64,000 bases of DNA, from the NCBI GenBank assembly GCA_026874595.1, contig CM049314.1, positions 67,950,300 through 68,014,299 on the forward strand, read 5' to 3'. Positions within the stretch are counted from its first letter, which is position 1, and each line of letters begins with the position of its first letter. Below the pieces are notes generated by a model. The model did no database searches. It saw nothing but the letters and a program-made list of their open reading frames with translations, and was not told the DNA's origin. Source of the stretch: Sipunculus nudus (taxonomy: Eukaryota; Annelida; Sipuncula; Golfingiida; Sipunculidae). The translations under genes and the position numbers were made by a program. This document shows, one piece after another, positions 33,401-45,868 of this stretch.

Positions 33401-36144
33401 GAACATGTTTATAACTTTATGCAGGGTGTCCCTATTGCTCTGAACAGCATATTGGTGGCCTGCGCTGTACTGGAGTTCATTGCTGCAATCTGGGCGTCTG
33501 CTCTCTGCTGCGCTGCAACATGCTGCTCAACCCCAACGGTAGGTAAAATATATCTTACAGGAGATGGTTATTTAAAATACAAATGTGGAAGACCATTGCC
33601 AAACTAGCTGCTCTGCTAATTGCATAATGTGAAATTATACGAAGCCTGCTAGTTTTCAATGTCCTTCGTTAATGTTAAACATATGGGCAACGTAATAAAA
33701 TAAGTCTCACAATTGAATTTTAAATCAAGGGAATGTCTGAATATGTCGGACGATCTCAGCTTGTGCTTTTTGTTATTTATACTTTATCATCTTAGTTTTT
33801 CGTTTTTATATTAATGGCAATAATCTTATAATAGACAATAGTTTTAAACGTTATTAATTGCATATATACATTAATGATTAAATTGAATAGCCTCGCTGTT
33901 GAATTAGAGCTATAGTCTACCGTACAAGTAGGTTACCTGCGCTTCAGCTGAATAATGAAAACCTTGGATAGTTGTACACTTTTACCGCGAAATATATCCG
34001 GGTAAACTAGGAAAGTAATTTCACTGCTTAACAATGCATGGCTCCAGTAGTAAACTATTAAGTCTCCCCTCGATATTCTCAAGATTCAGTTACCCCCCCC
34101 CCCCTCCTCCACTGTATACCTTACGCTTGACTCAGCGATGACATACCTGTGTATATACAACTGAATGTGCAATACTTGCCCTCTTGTTTCAATGTTGACG
34201 TTGATCCGATGTTCTTTTACCACGTGGCCTTAGTGTATTTATAAATTTTTATCCGGCCTTTTCAATATTATTTGTATCTGCCTGGCGGCAGCGTATTACA
34301 AAAAAAAAGGAAAACAATACCCAACAAACCGCTTGGTAATGAGTCCATTAAGCGGCTACGTATGTTATTAACACTATCAACCATGTACAGTTAGTCTATA
34401 GTCATGCAGTACCCAGGTTAGATGTTTCAAGAGTGCCATTTCGACGACACTGTGTGCAGTGCCCGACACAAATCCGTTTATTGGATTTATAAAGAATAAT
34501 TTTCCAAATTTAGTGTGTAAGAAACCTGAAATGTACATTTAAGTTTAGCTCATATTTAGGATGCTTACAGGCTTAACTTATCTTACTTTGATATCAATGA
34601 TATATATATCGGTCTGAATTAGTAAACATAGTCTACATTACTGCAGGGGATTATAATGCACCAATCGAACATGGTTTCCAATGCGAACACTCTACTAAAT
34701 ATCAAGAAACATTGTTAACTTGTATGATTTGTTTCATTAAAATAATCTTGACGAGTATTGCACAACGTGTTAAAGATAACAGATATGCAATTTACTTTGA
34801 ACTTTGCTCTAAGTCATATAAGACGGTGATCGATTTAAATGGTATTGTCCAGTTGTGATTTGTGTAATTGTGTGACATTGTGTGATTGTAGAGAAAATAG
34901 ATTTCTATTGTCATTATTTGTTAGAATAGAAAGTATACTGAGGACATTTATCAAACAAAGGGAGAGGTTTGATTTTAAATAAGTAATACATCTGACAAAA
35001 ATCAACGTGAATAAAAAATAGAAATGTAACTTTTTGGAAAGAGACTGGCGCTTTTCGTGAAATTCTTCCTAGTTTTGTAATTTTCAAAAATTTCTCAAGC
35101 TCGTTCTGTAAGAGAACTGGATGACAATATACTCTTCAATCTGAGGGACTTACTGTTAGTTTGTGCAATTGTCGCGTTCAGGAATATAATGTTTAACCCA
35201 AGCAGCCTGTCTGGACATGTATATTTTTATTGTCTTTTTATCATTGCAGGGAAATGTCCAGTACGTGGTCCCCTCAACACAGATATGTATGCCGCCGAAC
35301 GCGGGTATGTAAAGTTTTATTATAAACCTTAATACGTATATACACAGGCGTCCCTCCGTTAACAATTCATCTTACTGGATATATCTTTATAAATGTCATG
35401 CAGTTTTTTTGCAAATGATGCCTTGTAGCGTTCCAGGTAAAAAAAACTGTTGTAATTATCGTGCATAATATATGGTCAAATGTATTATACATGTATAAAA
35501 CAACTGATTGTTTGGCTTTAAGATAATGTTGCTACTGAGTTACTGTATTGAAAAGTAATCCACTGACATTTACCAAGAATAACGACTGATTAACCCTTCG
35601 AGCCTCTCTCATTGAGCATCTTCTTGAAATGGCTATATCTATGTGTTGAATACCTTACGGCATTTATATGTAGTTCTATGCTTGTTAATATTCTGTCGTT
35701 TTAAAACCTACTTAGCAATACAATCCCATTTATATCTGACATATTTACTTGAATGTTAAAACCCAACTTACGATGTAGGGGCCCATTTATGTATTCCTTG
35801 GGACGAGGTATAACTGCCCATTATATAAAATATCAAAACGGATATCAAAAAGACTTTCGTTTTGAGTCTGATAAAGAACAAAGTCAAATGGTCTCTTTAA
35901 CAACAATTACATATAATAGAATAACAAATGTATCATTACAGGCATGTATGCGTACCCTACCACAACAAATCTAGTTGGTCAACCCGGGCAGTTCATGGTG
36001 GTAACTCATGGTTACCCGGGTTTCCAAGGGAATCAGGTTTACCCAAGTTACCCTGCTGCACCCGGGGTCCCGACTAACCAGGCGCCCGCCTGTGAAATGG
36101 TGATTCATGGTAGTCAGAATCAAGACAAACCCAACCCGGTTTAA
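27130..36144 (+). CDS. MS4A/CD20-like four-transmembrane protein (six coding exons)
   Basis: Joined exons 27130-27408, 29613-29669, 32550-32666, 33425-33538, 35250-35304 and 35942-36144 give 274 residues. All introns are GT..AG; the first four coding junctions are phase 0 and the last phase 1. Membrane segments lie at about residues 53-75, 87-106, 113-133 and 154-179. The family signature is seen at residues 88-103: GIWGSAL then MIIAGALGIAAA, matching the second helix of CD20/MS4A proteins. The fourth segment ends ALCCAATCC, as in the family, probably a palmitoylation site. The C-terminal tail of about 85 residues is rich in Pro, Gly and Tyr (for example YPSYPAAPG), which suits adaptor binding in the cytoplasm. 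MS4A proteins are plasma-membrane proteins tied to calcium entry and immune or sensory signalling; the role in this animal is unknown. The start at ATG 27130 is the first after the acceptor at 27112. Confidence 0.82.
28036..29541 (+). mobile_element. Tigger/pogo-like non-autonomous element in the first coding intron of the MS4A-like gene
   Basis: The left terminus CAGTCCAACCTGTCTGAACG follows TA at 28034. The right terminus is the inverse of CAGTCGAACATATCTAATGC and is followed by TA at 29542. TA target sites and this terminal sequence are typical of Tigger/pogo elements. It contains further subterminal phrases (CGACCACCAGTAAAA at 28052, inverted near 28312-28328). No transposase frame was found. 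The two ends could belong to different copies, since the right 150 bp also occurs alone at 24990-25129. Confidence 0.6.
29613..29669 (+). CDS. MS4A-like gene, coding exon 2
   Basis: 57 bp, phase 0 at both ends, flanked by TTTTTTACAG and TTG|GTAAGA. Encodes the second helix, MIIAGALGIAAARIRTKNL, with the Arg/Lys loop after it. Confidence 0.85.
29670..32549 (+). other. Second coding intron of the MS4A-like gene
   Basis: 2.9 kb without coding exon. Positions 31083-31510 are GC-richer than the rest, starting CCCCTTTCACAACTGAGATA and holding three spaced CGACAGTTG phrases near 31460-31490. This looks like an inserted repeat of unknown type. Confidence 0.4.
32550..32666 (+). CDS. MS4A-like gene, coding exon 3
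   Basis: 117 bp, phase 0. Acceptor GTTTTGTAG, donor CAG|GTAACC. Encodes the third helix (VAVMVLSILATLSTGFMVIS) and the extracellular loop with two cysteines (YCFGGCKNQ), which may form a disulfide. Confidence 0.85.
32667..35249 (+). other. Third and fourth coding introns of the MS4A-like gene
   Basis: Apart from exon 33425-33538, nothing recognised. A poly-C tract lies at 34091-34103. Confidence 0.4.
33425..33538 (+). CDS. MS4A-like gene, coding exon 4
   Basis: 114 bp, phase 0. Acceptor TATGCAG, donor ACG|GTAGGT. Encodes the fourth helix (ILVACAVLEFIAAIWASA) and a juxtamembrane cluster of five cysteines. Confidence 0.85.
35250..35304 (+). CDS. MS4A-like gene, coding exon 5
   Basis: 55 bp, phase 0 in and phase 1 out. 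Acceptor CATTGCAG, donor CGG|GTATGT. Encodes the start of the cytoplasmic tail (NVQYVVPSTQICMPPNA). Confidence 0.75.
35942..36144 (+). CDS. MS4A-like gene, coding exon 6
   Basis: Acceptor CATTACAG at 35941. The first two bases complete a Gly codon begun in exon 5. Encodes the Pro/Gly/Tyr-rich tail and stops at TAA 36142-36144. This segment is GC-richer than the surrounding introns. Confidence 0.8.
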
Positions 36145-36367
36145 TCTGGACGACCAAGAGCCCAATCACCTACAAAGAGGACATGTTCAGAACTGTTTAC
36201 TACTCAAGTTAAATGTTCCTAGAGTCCATATTCAAAGCTCAAACATAAATTAAACTGTTTTTTTTGTATGACTCTTCGAATTTCCAGATTTTCTTGGTGT
36301 CTCAGACAAATCTAGCTATCATCATATATTTTTAAATAAATCTAAATTTTTACATTATCATATCTTC

Positions 36368-36373
36368 AATAAA
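36368..36373 (+). terminator. Polyadenylation signal AATAAA of the MS4A-like gene
   Basis: First canonical AATAAA after the stop codon (224 bp downstream). Cleavage would be expected around 36385-36400. Confidence 0.55.
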
Positions 36374-36399
36374 CAGTAAGAAGCAATAGGTAAAGAAAG

Positions 36400-37843
36400 C
36401 ATGCACTGCATGGCTCGCCGAATCGTCCAAGTTGGATCAAGTGAGAAATCTATGGCTGAATTTTAATACTTATATCATTATTGAGGAAAGTTCCGGCAAG
36501 TGAGACGTTCTAATTACGACGACCCAGTTCAACGATCTAACTAAACTCTTTTGAATTTGTAAATCTGAGCATTATATGACGTTTTCATACTCAATAGTTT
36601 GTACGTGTTCTCTATGATTTCAGATTTTAAATAATTTTTACACATTTATGGGTTGTTTACTCAAGATTGTTCACAAAATATATAATACACTACATTTATA
36701 TTATACATTTTACTCATATATATGATTATCATAAAGAAGAGCAAACAAAGGTCATTGCAATTTATGCGATAAAATGTCCGATATCCTTAATATTGCTCCC
36801 ATTGCACAGTTAACGGAAAATTATATAGTCATTCAGCAAAACACTGTTTCGTCTCACATAGTTATCAGTGTTATTATTCAAAAGTGTCATATTATGAAAT
36901 TTTCAAAATTTGTTTATTGAACTTTGTGCTAATTATAATATTTCCATTATAAACAGACTAATATTTTCTAATAAGAAAAAGAACAGTAAAATAGCAAATA
37001 ACGATAACACCATCAATTTCAGGGAATACTGACGTTGATTGAAGGAAGAAAGAAACGTTTTATAAAAAAAAATATTCCGAAAACCCATAAATGTAATCTT
37101 TACAAAGATATATGGAATAAATGAATGGATTTTTTTTTACAAATTTTCTCAAACATTTTTCGTTTGTAATGTATAATTTGTCTGCACTAATGAATAAATG
37201 ATCTTGTCAAATTTGCCATATTGTCGTCTTTTGAAAATCGATCAGAATGTATTTCCTTGTCCAAAGGTGGGTTCCTAGCGCGAAACTTAAAAAGACAGAC
37301 TTTTTACCTTCTTTAGGAATTACATTTCTATGAACCAGAACTAGGAGTTAATGGATAACTATTATTCATGCTAAAGACAACAATTTGGACTGTGATACTT
37401 TATATTGAGGCTCGTTCCATATTTCATAATGAACCGTATATATGAGATAATTATTTGGAATTTATTCCTTATATAACGTGGTCTCTATGTCCTCCATACG
37501 TCTTTTCAAACAAAGTAATGTATCTGCATTCTTAATTTAAAAACGCAACTATAAGAACTAAACGCTAAAATGCAGTTCTTGGGATTGTAAAGGGTGAGAA
37601 CCTGTACGATGAATTCTTTTTCTGCAATCTCATGCAGCGTTTTATTCTTGGAATCGTACAGTGCGATCTTGAACTTCATCAAAGATCCCTTAGAGAACCA
37701 ACATAAATACTTGCTCAGCAACTTTTAACACCAAGAAACGTGTGACAGGACCATCAATATCAGGTATTTGCCCGGCCGATTTCAAATCACCCATGACTTT
37801 GACTTAATTTTGGCTATCGAAGAAGACTTCTCGACGACCTTTT

Positions 37844-37891
<48 letters not shown>

Positions 37892-40800
37892 GGCATGAAC
37901 GTGAACTCCTATACATTTAGCGTCGGGATCTAAGAGGTGGCATTGGTATCTCTGATACACTTTTGTGGCCTTACCGACATGGTTGAACATGGTTGAACTA
38001 TTAAACCATCTATTTTGTTGTATGTAGCATATTTAAAAAAAAGGTAAAGAGTTCAACATTATAACTTTTATTATGAATGTCTGCAGTAAACATTTGTCCA
38101 TTAAATATATACTTTTCCGTGCACACAAAAAAATTCAAATAGATGCTTAACGTCGATAAGAAATATCCCTTGTACCTTAAAAAAAACCGTATCAAAAGAT
38201 ACTGAATCCAACGCACATAGGTTGTTTATTTGGTTAATTTACGCATGTTTATAACACGTGCGTACACGCCAATATGATCCAAACTCATTCGGCTAGAAAC
38301 TGTAGTAACATGCCACATCAACCAGATTTTACAAAAGGGCATTCTGCTACCAGTGACCAGTTCATCTAACTACCATCGGTGTTTTGGCTTGTCACAAAAT
38401 CGACCTGTCAAACACCAACCGCCCTGGAGGAAGTAGGTGTGCTCTTAGTGTTGGCCGAGTGTCAAGGTGGACTGAGTACCCGAAAGCCGGGACCTATGCG
38501 TGTACACGTGCGCTAGTGCTGAGCCGGGCCTAATTGGAAACCGCGTGTTTGCACAGGAGCAACGGAAATGGGGTACATCGCCGTTTAGAACGGAGACTGA
38601 TTTACTTATCTCGGTTTATACCCTTTATGGTGATTAGTTGAAAATAAAATAAGCATTCGCCGATCATACAAACCCCGCATACCCATGGGCCTGCTAGTCA
38701 CATGCGGTCTCTTGACTTGTTTCTTTGATGGAGCAGCTAGCCGATGGTGTTTACATCCATACACCATGCATTCACATGAACGCTACAGATATAACCCGAT
38801 ATAATTTTCTTATACGTCATATTTACATAAAATCAATACACCACGACCAATAAAACAGTCAACAAATAACAGCGTATGAGTTCGGTCCGCTGAGACTGGT
38901 TGAGTTCATTCAACATCTGCAGTTTACCAAAACGCATTCGAGATTTGCATCGTCGGCCCATCATATTTTCATTTGTTATGTAAGTGATATTTATTTGCAA
39001 TGTTGACAGTGTGAATATCAATCATAAAGGTATGGAAGGGATATGAAATGGCTTGATTGAAAATAATTTTGCGTATCTTTTGAAAGGCCCAGGATATAGC
39101 AGAAATAACATGATATAAAGTACCAGTTTGTATTTCATTTTACCCGTCAAAAGAGAGAAAGGCCAACGAAAGTATTACATGACACTAACAGATCATTCAC
39201 TAGGACGTATGCCCATGTACCTTAAAAAAGCTTGAGTTTGGGTTGCTTCACTAAGCTTGTGGGTTATATGTTCAGCTAATTAGATTCGGATTTCAAGCCT
39301 CGACCGTCAACTCTGGGCGCCCTGTGCATTGTTTTGGCCCATACATTAATTAGTTTATAGCAGCGCACGTAGTAGACAAACACATCGTCAGGATATCGTA
39401 GTGTTTACTGAACGAAAATCACCTATTTCACAAAACTAAACCAAAAACGTGCTTAAGTGCATAAGATCCGCCAAATATTCAATATTAAGCATACCCTTCA
39501 CTGCAAAACAATTGTCAGTAATTGAGCGAATATTTAGGAAATAAGCCAGTCCTTCAAATCAACTTCTGGCATTTTCGTTTGAATTGATAAAATCAGGAAA
39601 TGGGAATTAATTCCTATTTATTGTTTCTTGGAAAGTGGAGTCAGTGTAAAGAACGTGCCAACTAATATTGTTAAAGGTTAAGTATAATGCATGTTATATT
39701 TATACAGGAATGCGTGTCATACATGGTCTCACTTTGCAAGCTGCACATCTGAAACTCCAGACGTAGCAGTAGTCTAATCTCTCCAGCGAAATAAACATTT
39801 AAAAATTACTAGCCAGTCGTTTTATTTCAGGAAGCAAGAAAAGACTGGTAACAGTCATAAGGCAGATTTAGTTTATAGATATGGTTATGTTAAAAAAAAC
39901 CTTATGAAATATTACCGGAAAATATTTATTACGACCTTATGATTCATTTTAATCCGCTATCATATTTATTTCCATCGAAATGGCTTTATATCGTTGCTAA
40001 TAATGTTAAGCACGGTTTAGGTGATAAATTTTGTGCTCTGATTTCATTATATATAACAGTAAAATTTAAAATATAATCATATATTTCGGGAAAATGTTGC
40101 TTTACAATTTGTGTAAAGAACCTTTAGCAAAATAAAATCTTTGTAAATTAATGTGCGTGCACGTTTCATAGATTTATCCACTTCCAGTAATCACATCCAA
40201 ATACATGTTAATATAAACTGAATTAGGGACCTAAATAGATACCAGATAATGTTCAATTTACATTAAATCTTGCTATTGGAATTGACAATAAACATACAGG
40301 TTTAAAAGCCAGTCCCTCTATCCAATACAATACAGCTTTATCTAATACAGCTTTTATGTTGAATTATTTGTCCATGAATTTTAATGATTTAAATGCAGGT
40401 GATTTTCTGCTGAAACATAATCACGTGGACACTAGGTAGAGCGACTAATCCCTGCGCAAATATATCACCTTACCTTGTGGAATCAATACGGGAAACAGTA
40501 AACTGAACAACATTTCAATACAAGGGACGGTAAGATTTAATCATATTCCATTCATTTTGAAACAAGTGACTGAGTTATATAAAATGTAATATACTTTTGA
40601 ATTTCGAGAAATAATGATTTTTTTTGACGAGTTACCAGTACCGAACATTTTAAATTCCCTAATGATGTATTCATGCAATTTGTCATGTGCAGATACTAAA
40701 TTTACCGACAAAAATATGTGTAAATATTTCCTAAACCTCATACCCCTTTTAATTGTTCTGCTTTAGTCTGACTTTTAATCTTCTTGATTTCTTCCATTAT

Positions 40801-41290
40801 TGCAGGGCATATCTTTTTTATTCCTTGTAACAAATAATTTGTTAAAGAAATAATTTAATAAATCGGCCTTATAATAACATTTGAAATGCATGCATCAACA
40901 TTGGTAATTGTATTTTATATGTATAGTCGCACGCTGACTAACTATGCACACGTATTTTAAATATTTGAGTGGCATACGAAATGTTTGGCGTGCGATGCTT
41001 GACTAGAATTAACCTGTTATGAGGATGAACGTACTCTGATCAAGATAGGTATTTTCATGGATATTAGGGTTTAGTGGTCATATCTATTTATTTAAGTAAT
41101 TTGATTTCAATGATTAATTGCTTTTATGATTATAAGACCTCGAAAGTTTTCTTGTTAATTGTCTGCCACACGATAAGAAACGTAGGCAGTTCAATTAATG
41201 TGACACTCGTTATAAGCAAAATAAATCGTAGTATGTATCTGCTGAACAGTAAACACATGAACCCGTGATGACATGTGCAGACCTTAACTT
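36400..41290. other. Unassigned intergenic stretch
   Basis: No gene recognised across about 4.9 kb. (GA)n lies at 37848-37888. A GC-richer patch at 38390-38580 may be an old repeat but matches nothing I know. Open frames at 37506-37721, 38010-38216 and 40541-40741 lack motifs and splice support. Confidence 0.5.
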
Positions 41291-41291
41291 T

Positions 41292-41293
<2 letters not shown>

Positions 41294-41338
<45 letters not shown>
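41294..41338. repeat. (TA)n microsatellite
   Basis: Pure TA run. Confidence 0.95.
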
Positions 41339-41341
<3 letters not shown>

Positions 41342-41462
41342 ATCGTAAGTTAAGACTCTAAACAATATTTTATTCAGCACATCAGTCGTGGTATTAATAA
41401 GTTTACTTAAATAAAATCAGTTAATGAAAATCTACCTTTTTGTGTTCTTACGTTAAAGCCCC

Positions 41463-41496
41463 ATGTTTGGAGTCTTGTCATTTGCAGCATTTGTGA
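41463..41496 (+). CDS. Possible signal-peptide exon of the lectin gene
   Basis: ATG at 41463 begins MFGVLSFAAFV, a short hydrophobic stretch that could be a signal peptide. If the donor is A|GTACTT at 41497, one base is left over, which fits the phase needed by the exon at 44376. The stronger donor GTGAGT four bases earlier (exon end 41492) would not fit. Other possible exons between acceptor and donor sites at 41935-41993 and 43413-43486 cannot be joined to 44376 in frame. The call is tentative. Confidence 0.3.
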
Positions 41497-43100
41497 GTAC
41501 TTTATTAAGAATTGATTATAGTAAAAATACATATCGGTGTTAGGTTTATGTTCGGATATTTGCATACTAGATATAAAACAAAGAAAGTGAAATATATTTC
41601 AACCATAGCAAAATATATACTAATTGTGGAACAGCATTTAGTATATATGCTAACGTTCAGACGTTGATAATTTAATCATTAAGGAACTATTCTCAAACGG
41701 TCATTTACATATTTAAGAAATGACTTTTGAAACATTTTTATGATAAATATTATCGTTGCATCTATATATGGATTGTTACCAGACAAGAATATTTTACAAA
41801 GAAGCGGAATAAAGTTATCTTTTTTTTTAATTTCCTAATATCCCTCCAATCAGTTTACAAACATGCTCATTCTACTAAATGTATGGAAGTGAAGCAGACA
41901 TCTAAATTAATATTCATGTGTATTTATATTTCAGGGTTTTTCAACGTTCCATACGTCAGTTCAGTGGTTGCTTTCAAAGAAACTCTTCATACAGTAAGAA
42001 TGAAACATATTTTTTTTTAATAATTCTTCATTTGCTCTTTCAGATATTTTGACACCAATCAGTAACTCTCGTTTTAAATGTTTTTTTTTAAGAAAACCAA
42101 ACCGCTTCAATTTTTTGGGTCATATTTATTAAGTCTCCAGGGGTCATTTGAAAATGTCCCTTTTCATTATTTCATTAAAAAAATACTTCATTTTCAGTAT
42201 TGGTAGGTAGTTAATAGTGGAATTATGCTGGTTTCCCCAACTAAAATGTTTTTTTTTCCGTGCCGAATATTTTCTTGATACACTTCGAATCCACTTCCAA
42301 CATATCCAACGTATCTATTTCTGACTAGTAGGCAAAAGTAGATCGGAAATTGTTACCCACATTGAAGGCTAGTGTGTGCAACTACAAACCATCAAAACGG
42401 ACATTTCAACATCTCAAGGCACATTCCGATTAAGATTTTTTTTTTAATTTGAAAGCCACCCCCCCCCCCCCCGAAAAAAATGACCCCCTGTCAATTTGGC
42501 TACTGTAATTTAGATGTAGCGGCTGTATTGATTTCAGTATTTAAATCTTCTGCAGGATCATTTCGTACATTTATATACACATTTCGTTATGGTTGACATG
42601 ATGCACTTCAATTTAACAAAAAGCTCAAAGCATTTTAAAGGGGGGCCGCTGAATATGTTCTTTTTAATGCATACTAATTGGTGCTAATCAATTTGACAAT
42701 ATACATACTTATCAAAAGCCAGTCCCTTGGTTGAATATAACAAGTGGTGTCATTTGTGAGAGCTAAATACGTCGCTTATCTATAAAAATAGACATTTATA
42801 TTTTTGATTGATTTCAGGTAAATTGACAGTCGAAGATTGACCGAGGGCAATTTAATAGAGACCATGCTTCTTTAAGTGGTTTAAATGTGGGTTTATTCCC
42901 GTTGAAGGTGAATCACGCGAAAGGAGGTTGTTAGCGGCAGACTTCATCGGCAAAGCACTGGAATCCCTGAAGCCATATTTTCTCATGGCTGACCATTGAT
43001 GATTGTCACCAAATTTAGTTTGTTTAAACAGCAATATCACTGTTTCTTAATGTAAATAGTAAAGGTATTAACTAGATAACTTTGTATTTGCATACTCCAG

Positions 43101-43190
43101 TTAAAGTTAGAGGCAGCACCTCTCTCGGAAGCCGTGTCTAAAAACGTGTTCACAGAAAATGGCAATTTTTTTCAACAAATCAATTTATTA
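43101..43190 (+). pseudogene. Decayed duplicate of the lectin PAN exon
   Basis: Preceded by an acceptor (GCATACTCCAG). Its first ~80 bp match the start of exon 44376: CCTCTCTCG-AAGCCGTGTCT, AAACGTGTT and GAAA-GGCA are shared. In the frame used by the intact exon it hits TAA where the intact copy has TTA, and the cysteine-containing part is lost. It is a tandem exon duplicate, no longer coding. Confidence 0.65.
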
Positions 43191-44375
43191 CATCTTGAAC
43201 ATTTTTAAAGTATATCCTTTATACTTGATGAAGATAGATGAAGTGTTGTTTAATCAACAAGAATGAATATATATTAGTGAATTACCTGTAAATATCCTTT
43301 ATCATTTTGCATTTTAGTACAAAGTGTTTACTTAATACTTGTCGAAGTGACAACCCATATAGTCGACGTATGAACCAGTGCTTGGTAGATCTTCTTAAAA
43401 TAAAATTTGCAGATCTATGCAATCGGGGTTTTCAAAATAGTAGATACAGGAGCAAATCCAGGAGCAAATAAAATAACTGCTGCCAGGTATCTTATCATAT
43501 CAACCGATCATCCTGTCCCAATTTTTGCCAAATCTGTCTTCAAAATGTCAAAGCTGGATAGTTTTACACAGATTTCTTTGTCACATTATTTCACATTCTT
43601 TTTAAAATTAAAACTTTATACTTATATGATTCCCGAGTTTGTATGCACAAAATTTAATACATGTTATCGTTAAATTATGTTCGTTAGTTTCTTTACATTT
43701 GTTCGTCTTTTGTACCGGAGTTATACTTTAAGTTGTGCGGAAGAAAAAACATCCATGCGTATCTGGCTCTGTTAGGTAGTCATAGATTAAAAAATGAATT
43801 GCAAATGCAAACATTGCTGATTCCAATAATCATCACATTTCACATGTCACATTTCAATGTCACAAGACATAGTCCAATACAAATTTTAACTCGAAAGTAG
43901 CTTTTCTGTAAGATGTTGCTGTTCCAATGTGATAATTGTTTTTCGGATGTAGTGCTAAAAGATTTTAGCATTCACGTATTTACAGGGATATTTCTTATCT
44001 ACCTGTGCATGTTCCGTCTTCTTTTATATGATGCACGTTATTAATGGAATTCATTACTGAACATGTATTTATGTATGTAATTGGCCATCAATAGATATAT
44101 TAATTTTACAGAAAATATGTGGGTCAATATACTCTGAAATATATAAATGCATCCTATTTCACTTGGTAGGATCAACAAGCAACCGTGAAAAAAAATGCAG
44201 ATGGTTTTATATCTGGCTTTACATCTTACCGTCAAAGCAGGTATATTTATGTATACTATGAAGCCATCTTTGTTCATGAAGGTGCATTGACTTTTACTAC
44301 ATCGCTTTAACAACCCTATCCTGGTTTTGTGAGAACAAAGAAAGGGATCACTTAACAACTGTTTATATATTCCAG

Positions 44376-44585
44376 TTGATGTTCAGGGTAGCTCCTCTCT
44401 CGAAAGCCGTGTCTTAAAACGTGTTTACGGGAAACGGCATTCAATGAACCAATGCAGAGAACTATGTGAGAGACAGAAATCTCCACTATGTGCTGACCTG
44501 CAAATAATTGGCGGCGTATGCACACTGCTTGCTCCTGTAGGAGTTTACAACCTCCTGAGAAGAAAATGCTTCATCTCTGATCATG
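44376..44585 (+). CDS. Lectin gene, PAN/apple-like exon
   Basis: Acceptor TATATTCCAG at 44375, donor G|GTTGGT at 44585/44586 (a weaker donor, supported by the phase match to the next exon). Encodes the five-cysteine PAN-like unit. Confidence 0.75.
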
Positions 44586-45337
44586 GTTGGTAGTTTCGCC
44601 ATTGACGTTCACACACATATGCATATACATAAAAAAGGTCTGAGTGTCAAATTACCTATTAAAATCTTCCTAAATTGCAGTGAAAAAAGTTAGCGTTCCC
44701 TTTTGATTTATGGTTAAGATGAGCCAAAGGATAGCGAGTTAATACAAAAACCCTTGAACATAGGTATTATGTGATAATAGCCGGATGAATGTATCTCTGA
44801 CGGTTAGATTAAAAATTCCAAACCACAACGAATTAGATTGGCTTTGGCTCAAAGATAATTGCAACAACTTTTAATAAAATAATGTATTAGATATTACTCT
44901 GAATGTTTCAGAATATGAGTGTCCTGCAGAATTCTCTTACAAATATCCGGAAAATCCTTTGAAGACGTCTTTTAACACGTTGCCTTCCTGTTATGTCTTC
45001 GGGCGAAAAAGGCTTACCTGGGAAATGTCAAGAAAAGCTTGTAAAGACCTCGGTGGTTATTTGGTCAATATTGAAACACTTGGAGAAAGTGAGCACCTGG
45101 ACGCAATTATTAAGCATTACACAGATCTGCAGAAACCCGGTAGGTGCCATTCCACATTGAGTTTTTGAAAATGAAACTGATTTCCTATTAAATGTTTCTT
45201 GTTGACTGGCATCTGATTTGCTTCTTACGCAAAAGTTTGATTAATGTGCAACAGTATAATGATGTCCAGGATACATTCCTATTAAATTTAAATTAAAACA
45301 AATGACAATTTAACCATTCTGCCATATATCTATTTAG

Positions 45338-45373
<36 letters not shown>

Positions 45374-45792
45374 TATATATATATATATATCACACATATT
45401 TTTTAACTCATTTCTCTGTAAGGACTAGGACTTAAACCCAAGATTCCTAGAATGGGACTTCTACTATAAGGGTTAAGCTAAGTAATAAAGATTATGCCTT
45501 TTAGATTAAGCTTTATCCCTGCATTAGGAGGAGAAGGTGTTTAAATATTAAAGTCAAAATATGACAAATTTCACAAAATTTACGAGATAATCTCGAATAT
45601 CTACTTTACAATGCTTTTAACAAAAAGGATATTGTAGTCAGACTCAGCCTTGGACTCGAGTTCTACAAGACTCCGATACAAAGACAGGGTACTTGTCTCG
45701 TCCTAAACAATAGACCATGCCCGACCTTGGACTTAAGACTTGCACTTAAATTCAGCCGGCGTGGACTCATCTTATCACACACAGACACACAT

Positions 45793-45868
<76 letters not shown>

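Noticed and set aside
39225-39330. tRNA-derived SINE with a box B-like GGATTTCAAGCC
   Set aside because: Box B has mismatches at invariant positions and no box A at the right distance.
41935-41993. Lectin N-terminal exon between AG and GTAAGA
   Set aside because: Splice sites look acceptable but the phase does not lead into 44376, and the encoded peptide is not signal-like.
43413-43486. Additional lectin exon between good acceptor and donor sites
   Set aside because: Its only open frame cannot be joined to the exon at 44376 without a stop, and it has no domain similarity.
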